Below are positions 59,085 to 64,000 of a DNA stretch of 64,000 nt, piece by piece. The first letter of the stretch is position 1. Each line of letters starts with the position of its first letter. The notes under the pieces are model-generated. The model did not search any database and was not told where the DNA came from. It worked only from the letters and a program-made list of their open reading frames with translations. A program made the translations under genes and the position numbers. This stretch comes from UBA5109 sp965661005 (lineage in GTDB: Bacteria > Pseudomonadota > Gammaproteobacteria > Pseudomonadales > Pseudohongiellaceae), in the NCBI GenBank assembly GCA_965661005.1, contig CBFICB010000001.1, forward strand, positions 430,820-494,819. The letters are read 5' to 3'.

Positions 59085-60067
59085 TTAATTTTGATTATTA
59101 AGTGGATCAAGTGATTGCCCAGGAATATCTGGGAAATCAGTAAAACCTCTAGGGTCTTTGTATTCTGGATCACCTGGCATATACCAAAGCGTATTGCCTT
59201 CCTCATCTTGGTAGGCATTATTTACTGTAGAACATTCCCAGTTACGAATACGTGCACCAATTTCAGCAAGCTGCGTACTTTGCTCATGTACATATACTGC
59301 TGATTGAGGCGCAGTAAGCCCAATGGGGTCGTAAAAAGTGATCTGAGTTTCGAGTATTCGAACACCATCTGCCCGGGTTTTTTCCTGCCAGCTTTCAACT
59401 AATTCAATTTGATTGCTAGTCAGTGGCATGCCACGTAAATAATCAGCCGCATTTATCCATTTAGTCCAAATGATCAATTTATCGTCATTCCAGAAGCCGA
59501 TGCTGTCACCCGTAGCTGAATGTTTACCATCGATATTGATATGCTCGGCATTAATATAAACACGGCGTGTTTCATTCATTGCATCGTTGAACATCCATGA
59601 TTGCAGTGGTGTATTGGCAAACTCTTTAACGTAGGGTTCCCATAACCAGCGAGGCATGCCGGGATATTCACAAGCAGCCAAACGGTCGTATCGCTGTCCG
59701 CCATATTCATCAATTTCTGCTCGCCGCTGCCTGAAATGTTGCTCATAGGCAGGTGTTAAAATACCTTCTTTGACAATACCGCCCGGACTCATTGCATTGA
59801 ACATAGTGCCTTTTTCATAAAAACGCCAGGCATATTGTTGTAGGCTGCGACCCAGAGCCCATCCCAAACGGGAATAGTTTCCAATGTATGCTGCGTACCA
59901 CCAGAAGCTTGGTCTAGCAGATAGAGATAGTGCTCCTCTGCAGTATTAAAGTTTTGCGGAGGATAAATGGTCTCAGCCGGTGTATTGCCGCCAAATTGAG
60001 CAAAACTAATACCAGAGCTAGACACGAAAAATAGTATAACCAGACAACTTAGGCTTATGTTTTTCAT
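59085..60067 (-). pseudogene. Frameshifted exported protein, partner of DUF6152
   Basis: Two overlapping frames encode one protein. The first (60067 to 59789) starts with a signal peptide (ISFAQFGG) and runs to WDGLWVAAYNNMPGVF. The second, open to 59085, continues YEKGTMFNAMSPGG, LTPAYEQHFRQRRAEIDEYG, CEYPGMPRWLWEPYVKEF and DSIGFWNDDKLIIWTKWINA, the expected rest of the family. They join by a -1 shift in the T5/A5 stretch near 59815-59827: one missing base, a sequencing error, or a programmed shift at AAA-AAG. The family has no known activity but accompanies DUF6152. Confidence 0.7.
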
Positions 60068-60182
60068 TTTTATTTACCTTTGTCATACAGATATTCACAT
60101 GCTATAAGACCTAATGTAAACCTTGGTATTGTATGTCTTGGTTCAAATTTAGGAATTTTTTATTAAAGAAGGTAGGTCAATA

Positions 60183-60863
60183 ATGAGAAAAACAAAAACA
60201 CTTTTAGCTTTATCTATTGTAGGGATGATTGCTTCACCCTTAAGTATGGCTCAACAGGGCACAGATGAGCCTATGTCGTTTTTTATCACCAGTGTTGGTA
60301 GTGGTGAGGGTGCAAATTTAGGGGGCTTGGCCGGTGCGGATGCGCATTGCCAGTCCTTGGCTAGCGCTGTTGGTAGCGGGGATAAAATTTGGCATGCTTA
60401 TTTAAGCACTCAGGGGCCTAATGCTGTCAATGCAAGAGACAGGATTGGCACTGGCCCCTGGTATGGACAGGCTGGTCATATGGTTGCTCGAGATTTGGCG
60501 CATTTACATGGAGATACAATGGAGCTGGCTCGCAGAGGTAATGGTGTAAATCCTTTTCATGCCAGAACCGAAAACGGTGATTTTGTTACTGGGGTTATTG
60601 ACGGCTCTATAACGGGTGAACCTACTGCACATGATATTTTAACGGGTTCAACTGCTGATGGACGCGCCTACACAGACGCTGAAGACCATACTTGCTCAAA
60701 CTGGACTAGTGGAGATGAAGGTAGCGCCCAATTAGGTCACCATGACAAAGTTGGCTTTGATTCAAGTTCATGGAACTCAGATCACCCAAGTGCAGGCTGT
60801 GATCAGCAAAGTTTGATTAATACTGGTGGGGCTGGTTTGTTTTATTGCTTCGCGATTGACTAA
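60183..60863 (+). CDS. Secreted endostatin/lectin-like (DUF1554-like) protein
   Basis: A 226-residue secreted protein (signal peptide about 5-23, ending SMAQQ). The pattern FITSVGSGEGANLGGLAGADAHCQSLASAVGSGDKIWHAYLS, then DHTCSNWTSGDEGSAQLGHHDK and a late SLINTGGAGLFYCFAID, matches the C-type-lectin or endostatin-like fold seen in DUF1554-type proteins. Four Cys (about residues 56, 178, 210 and 222) could form two disulfides. It may bind sugars or protein. Single gene, terminated by a hairpin downstream. Confidence 0.7.
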   Translation: MRKTKTLLALSIVGMIASPLSMAQQGTDEPMSFFITSVGSGEGANLGGLAGADAHCQSLASAVGSGDKIWHAYLSTQGPNAVNARDRIGTGPWYGQAGHMVARDLAHLHGDTMELARRGNGVNPFHARTENGDFVTGVIDGSITGEPTAHDILTGSTADGRAYTDAEDHTCSNWTSGDEGSAQLGHHDKVGFDSSSWNSDHPSAGCDQQSLINTGGAGLFYCFAID

Positions 60864-60892
60864 ATATTAACTTTTCTGCAGAAAAAGGGTGG

Positions 60893-60921
60893 AGAGTATC
60901 TAAGTCTTCACTCTTTTTTTT
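60893..60921 (+). terminator. Intrinsic terminator after the secreted protein gene
   Basis: AGAGT (60893-60897) pairs with ACTCT (60910-60914) and the stem is followed by about eight T residues. The stem is short, but the T-run is long. Confidence 0.55.
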
Positions 60922-60962
60922 GTCTAGATATTTTAAAGCTAGCCAACTAATTCTCTAAAGAG

Positions 60963-61703
60963 CTATTCGCTGAAAGGGGTCTGTTTCACTTTCTTACCGA
61001 AGCCCAGTTTCATATGAGTAGCGATATGGCTTTTGGGCTTCATTTCTGCTTGTTTGTCTACCAAATCAACAAAGGCATTTTTGAAGTCAAGGCGCGGGTA
61101 TTCTTCCAATATTTCAGTCAGAGCGTATTTAGGAATTTCATCATAGTGTATACCGATTACGTCAACGCCGGCACCAAAATGTACGAGTGCTATTTCAGGG
61201 TCTTCTTTGTGAGCAGAACCAACCGCTGAGTGTAAAGCGATGGCATCATGAACCAATACCGATTTTTGTTCATCATAGTCATGATCAAGACAAAAATCAT
61301 GTGCAACTTTTGCACCGACATATTCAAATGAGCCCGGGTCAGCAGCGTGTTTTTCACTGAGGCCGATATCATGCATGATGCTCGCTAAGTAAAATACTTC
61401 ACGATCAAATTTAAGACCATCCTGGTGTGCAAGGATACAGCCAAACAGATAAGTTCTGTAACAGTGGTTCAATAGCATGTCGCCGGAGATTTCTCTCACC
61501 AAGACAGTGGCTTCCTGGGCTAGCTTGGAATCGGGGATGCGATACGCTTCTGGCACCAGTTTGATAAGCTCGCTAATGCCATTACGAAGCTGCCTTTTGC
61601 GTTTGGCCATGCGAATGTCCAGGCCAATAAAGCGCGGTATCATCTGCCAGGTGTGTAAACAACCGGGGTCTTTAGCCGGAATTCTTATATTCAAATTGTT
61701 CAT
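60963..61703 (-). CDS. HD-domain phosphohydrolase-like protein
   Basis: A 246-residue soluble protein with an HD domain: H80 (LLNHCYRTYLFG), H111-D112 (IMHDIGLSE) and further His and Asp (HDFCLDHDYDEQKSVLVHDAIALHS). Such metal-dependent hydrolases act on nucleotides or, in the cyanamide-hydratase-like branch, on nitriles. The exact substrate is unknown. It lies 29 bases downstream of a GST gene on the same strand, with the TetR regulator divergent beyond that, so it probably belongs to a regulated detoxification unit. Confidence 0.82.
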   Translation of the reverse strand: MNNLNIRIPAKDPGCLHTWQMIPRFIGLDIRMAKRKRQLRNGISELIKLVPEAYRIPDSKLAQEATVLVREISGDMLLNHCYRTYLFGCILAHQDGLKFDREVFYLASIMHDIGLSEKHAADPGSFEYVGAKVAHDFCLDHDYDEQKSVLVHDAIALHSAVGSAHKEDPEIALVHFGAGVDVIGIHYDEIPKYALTEILEEYPRLDFKNAFVDLVDKQAEMKPKSHIATHMKLGFGKKVKQTPFSE

Positions 61704-61732
61704 CTTCCAACCTCTTTGAAATTATTGTTAAG

Positions 61733-62656
61733 TCAAGCTGCGATAAGTGTCTTAAGAGCCTTGCTGAGCCCAAATCCAAAGACGCGTTCTACTGCGGCTT
61801 TACTTCGCCAGAGACGGCTCATCATTCGATTTTTGCCCATGACTTCATTTTGAAAGGCGGGTCGCCCATACATGCGATGAAACCACTGATACACTCTTGG
61901 ATGGTGTTTCTGAAAAGGGTAGCCAGTTTCAATCAAACGAAGCATTTTCATCGACCAAAAAACATCGGCGATACTGATACTGTCTCCCATTAAAAACTCT
62001 CGACCATCACTGAGTTGTATATCAAGCTCATTAAAGGCCTTATAAAGTTTGAGCAGATGCTCGTCGAATACACCTTGAGGGATGCCCTTATTACTATAGG
62101 CGTCATAGAAAGACACCAGATTTTCTTCATCCTTGCCTAGAGCAGCAATTGTCTTTAAATGCTGACTTTCTTTTGAGTTCAACATGGCCAGTCGACCCAG
62201 ACTCCATCGAAAGCTAACGTATCGTAGTGATAAGTGTAATTCCTTGGCTTGCTGAACTAGAGCCAATGTGTTTTCACGCAAAGGTGATTCCGCAGGAATA
62301 AAAGGTGAGCCACCAAAAGCTTGGTCCAGGTACTGGATAATATCCATGGACTCGAGGTATAGCTTACCGTCATGTACCAAAGCCGGTACTACCATATTAG
62401 GATGTATTTCGGCATAACTTTGTGTCATGTTTTCTTTCCTGATAAGTGAGACTGATCGGCTGACCCAGCACCCTTCTTGTGCTTGAGCAGCAGCTGGACC
62501 AGGATCATCAAACTTAACTTCTCTGCCACGCTTCAGCCCTTTTTCGGCCAAGACAAAGCGTACGCGCTGAGCGCAGGGAGCTCCATCAAAATGAAATAGA
62601 TGTAAGCCCTTCAGGTCAGGGACTACGGCGCTTTTGCTGTCGCTCACTAATGGCAT
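61733..62656 (-). CDS. Glutathione S-transferase family protein
   Basis: A 307-residue glutathione-transferase-like protein. The N-terminal thioredoxin fold begins LHLFHFDGAPCAQRVRFVLAEKGLKRG, in which Cys28 in GAPCAQ is the likely active residue (omega/nu-like). YAEIHPNMVVPALVHDGKLYLESMDIIQYLDQAF gives the cis-Pro and the E-S glutathione site. The C-terminal helical domain is longer than usual (about 130-307). It precedes the HD-domain gene and is divergent from the TetR gene; the palindromic site between them should control it. Confidence 0.85.
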   Translation of the reverse strand: MPLVSDSKSAVVPDLKGLHLFHFDGAPCAQRVRFVLAEKGLKRGREVKFDDPGPAAAQAQEGCWVSRSVSLIRKENMTQSYAEIHPNMVVPALVHDGKLYLESMDIIQYLDQAFGGSPFIPAESPLRENTLALVQQAKELHLSLRYVSFRWSLGRLAMLNSKESQHLKTIAALGKDEENLVSFYDAYSNKGIPQGVFDEHLLKLYKAFNELDIQLSDGREFLMGDSISIADVFWSMKMLRLIETGYPFQKHHPRVYQWFHRMYGRPAFQNEVMGKNRMMSRLWRSKAAVERVFGFGLSKALKTLIAA

Positions 62657-62680
62657 GATTGCTACCTTATGCTTTTTTAT

Positions 62681-62733
62681 GTACTATCTCGCATAAAAAT
62701 AGATAAAGCAAGTATTATTATGCGAAATGGTAC
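62681..62733. promoter_or_regulatory. Inverted operator pair between GST and tetR
   Basis: GTACTATCTCGCATAA (62681-62696) and TTATGCGAAATGGTAC (62718-62733) are inverted repeats with 14 of 16 matches, 21 bases apart. They sit in the divergent promoter region seven bases before the tetR start and are the likely binding sites of the TetR-family regulator. Confidence 0.7.
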
Positions 62734-62739
62734 ATATAT

Positions 62740-63342
62740 ATGAAAAGCCAGCGCGGAAGACCAAAACTTTACGATACTGAAGTGGCTCTTAAAGCTGCGG
62801 GAGCGGTGTTCTGGGAGAAAGGTTTTAGTGGCACTTCACTTGATGATTTATCGATAGCAATGGGGATGAACAGACCCAGTATTTATCGAGCCTTTGGCGA
62901 TAAAGAAGATATCTATCGTCAAAGCCTGAATCAGTTTGGCAAAGTAATGGATGAGGCATTTGAGCAGACATTGCGTCGTGAAAAGGATATTCGCAAGGGT
63001 TTACAAAAATTCTACCGCAAGGCGCTGGAGGTATACTCCAGCGATGAAACTGCCTTAGGCTGTATGGTTTGGTCTACCGCTCCAGCGGCTACTTTGATTC
63101 ACCCTGAGGTTCAGTCAGATTTATTGGCTGCAATTAATCATGTTGATGCAATAGTATTGGAGCGAGTCGAGCTAGCAATAGAGCAGGCGCAAATAAATAC
63201 CGATGTTGATGCAAAAGCACTAAGCAAATTGTTGCAGGCTTTATTACATACTATTTCGATTCGAGTTCGAGCGGGAGACTCTATAACAAGCCTTCGACGA
63301 TTCATCGATTCATCAATAGCAATGTTGTTGGGTGAAAAATAA
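62740..63342 (+). CDS. TetR/AcrR family regulator
   Basis: A 200-residue repressor. The N-terminal helix-turn-helix (about 9-55) reads LYDTEVALKAAGAVFWEKGFSGTSLDDLSIAMGMNRPSIYRAFGDKEDIYRQSL. The C-terminal ligand domain shows TALGCMVWSTAPAATLIHPEVQ, similar to the TetR_C subgroup of the AcrR family. No clear Shine-Dalgarno precedes the ATG. It probably represses itself and the divergent GST-HD unit in response to an unknown hydrophobic compound. Confidence 0.92.
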   Translation: MKSQRGRPKLYDTEVALKAAGAVFWEKGFSGTSLDDLSIAMGMNRPSIYRAFGDKEDIYRQSLNQFGKVMDEAFEQTLRREKDIRKGLQKFYRKALEVYSSDETALGCMVWSTAPAATLIHPEVQSDLLAAINHVDAIVLERVELAIEQAQINTDVDAKALSKLLQALLHTISIRVRAGDSITSLRRFIDSSIAMLLGEK

Positions 63343-63376
63343 AATTAATTACAGGTTAATTAAGGGGGATACATAA

Positions 63377-63739
63377 ATGGAACAGGAAGCAAATATTCGG
63401 CAAGTGATAGAGCTTTATACGCAAGGAACTTATGAAGGTGATGCTTCAAAATTGCAGGACAGCTTTCATGAAAAAGCCGTCATGAATGGTTATTTGGGAG
63501 GGCAGGTATTATTAGCCACACCGGAAGCTTTCATCGCAGATGTGTGTAAGTCTCCCATGAAAAATGTTGAAAATTTTGACTACAGTCCGGTTGTGACTGA
63601 GCTAAGTATTGAAGACAAGGTAGCTACAGTCACTCTGGTGGAAACCTATCCTGATGGTATGAGTTTCACAAATTTCTTTCACTTGATAGATGATGGCAAC
63701 GGTTGGAAAATAATTAGTAAAACGTTTACCAGTCGATAA
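63377..63739 (+). CDS. NTF2-like (putative lumazine-binding) protein
   Basis: A 120-residue protein with the SnoaL/NTF2-like fold: EANIRQVIELYTQGTYEGDASKLQDSFHEKAVMNGYLGGQVLLATPEAFIADV and VTLVETYPDGMSFTNFFHLIDDGNGWKIISKTF. This matches the putative lumazine-binding or DUF4440-like subset. A strong AGGGGGA lies about 10 bases before the ATG. It follows tetR after 34 bases and may be co-transcribed with it. The ligand is not known. Confidence 0.85.
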   Translation: MEQEANIRQVIELYTQGTYEGDASKLQDSFHEKAVMNGYLGGQVLLATPEAFIADVCKSPMKNVENFDYSPVVTELSIEDKVATVTLVETYPDGMSFTNFFHLIDDGNGWKIISKTFTSR

Positions 63740-63808
63740 AGTCCAAGTGTATCTATACCTGGAATATATGTACTATGCTAAGCCTGAAAATAAAGTTTGG
63801 AGAATGTT

Positions 63809-64000
63809 ATGAAAAATAAATTCAGTTTGTTAGTAGCCTTAGTGCTTATGGCGCTTATTTCCAGTAAAGCCGGTGCTGATGAGATTTCGTATGAAGATCG
63901 TTACGCAGTTTATGATTTGATTAATTCTTATAGTTACGGCATTGATTATTATGATACAGACATGCTACTGATATTGTTTGCAGAAGATGGCGTCTTCAGG
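63809..64000 (+). CDS. Exported SnoaL-like protein, 3'-truncated by window end
   Basis: The first 64 codons of a gene that continues beyond the window. It opens with a signal peptide (MKNKFSLLVALVLMALISSKAGADE) and EDRYAVYDLINSYSYGIDYYDTDMLLILFAEDGVF, the usual start of an exported SnoaL/NTF2-like protein. TTTGGAG lies seven bases before the ATG. Function cannot be stated from the fragment. Confidence 0.75.
   Translation, partial: MKNKFSLLVALVLMALISSKAGADEISYEDRYAVYDLINSYSYGIDYYDTDMLLILFAEDGVFR

Noticed and set aside
1..64000. tRNA, rRNA, CRISPR arrays, transposases, integrases, phage genes and toxin-antitoxin pairs
   Set aside because: I looked for cloverleaf patterns, regularly spaced direct repeats and characteristic protein motifs and found none.

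Overview
The window is a gene-dense, AT-rich bacterial chromosome segment from what looks like a marine, aerobic, heterotrophic gammaproteobacterium. This rests on family content: a PspF/PspABC system, MlaA/MlaC, AsmA, YdcH (DUF465), MtfA, DUF4124, ybgA-phrB, a glutathione-dependent formaldehyde pathway and TonB-dependent receptors. I cannot place it below class. I found no rRNA, tRNA, CRISPR array, transposase or phage gene, and the window ends inside a gene.

Layout. Positions 127-4758 hold peptidases and a hydrolase. Positions 4957-7006 hold an ECF sigma factor in the conserved sigma/DUF3619/DUF3106 arrangement, preceded by a small Glu/Arg-rich exported protein. Positions 7068-9488 are a probable zinc-uptake pair: a His/Cys-rich small protein and a TonB receptor with His/Asp/Glu-rich loops. 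An EAL-YkuI_C c-di-GMP protein and an NfsA-like nitroreductase follow. Positions 11813-16911 form a phosphate-scavenging divergon: a PhoX-like DUF839 phosphatase facing a TonB receptor and a beta-propeller phytase, with five 11-bp PhoB-box-like units between them. After a hydrolase, a P460-like cytochrome and a second ECF pair, positions 20292-29411 hold the most coherent system: ybgA-phrB, chrR-rpoE, and a six-gene lipid-modification operon (NTF2-like, SDR, FAD oxidoreductase, DUF1365, CFA-family methyltransferase, lipocalin). The three transcription units share a promoter motif TRATCC-N16/17-CGTA, which supports one singlet-oxygen/light-stress regulon.

Positions 29437-38803 are mostly envelope functions (MlaC, MlaA, AsmA, membrane PPIase, HupE/UreJ), plus an AraC regulator and CinA. 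Positions 38807-41140 encode formaldehyde detoxification (adhC, fghA), with two related long imperfect palindromes between the genes. Positions 41214-44254 are a phage-shock locus with a sigma-54 promoter and a small SHOCT-like lipoprotein as first gene. Then come MtfA, a GST with a tiny basic-protein gene upstream, an ABC exporter, a nuclease, a three-gene ECF operon (48868-51003), an ADP-ribosylglycohydrolase, a serine beta-lactamase-like hydrolase, a cupin, an NTF2-FMO fusion and a prolyl-oligopeptidase-family enzyme. A DUF6152 protein lies next to a frameshifted partner gene. A TetR-regulated GST/HD pair with an inverted operator and two NTF2-like genes close the window.

Four ECF sigma factors lie within 64 kb, each with a probable cognate regulator beside it, so the region is rich in envelope and oxidative-stress signalling. 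All assignments are from reading the sequence; no database search was run.
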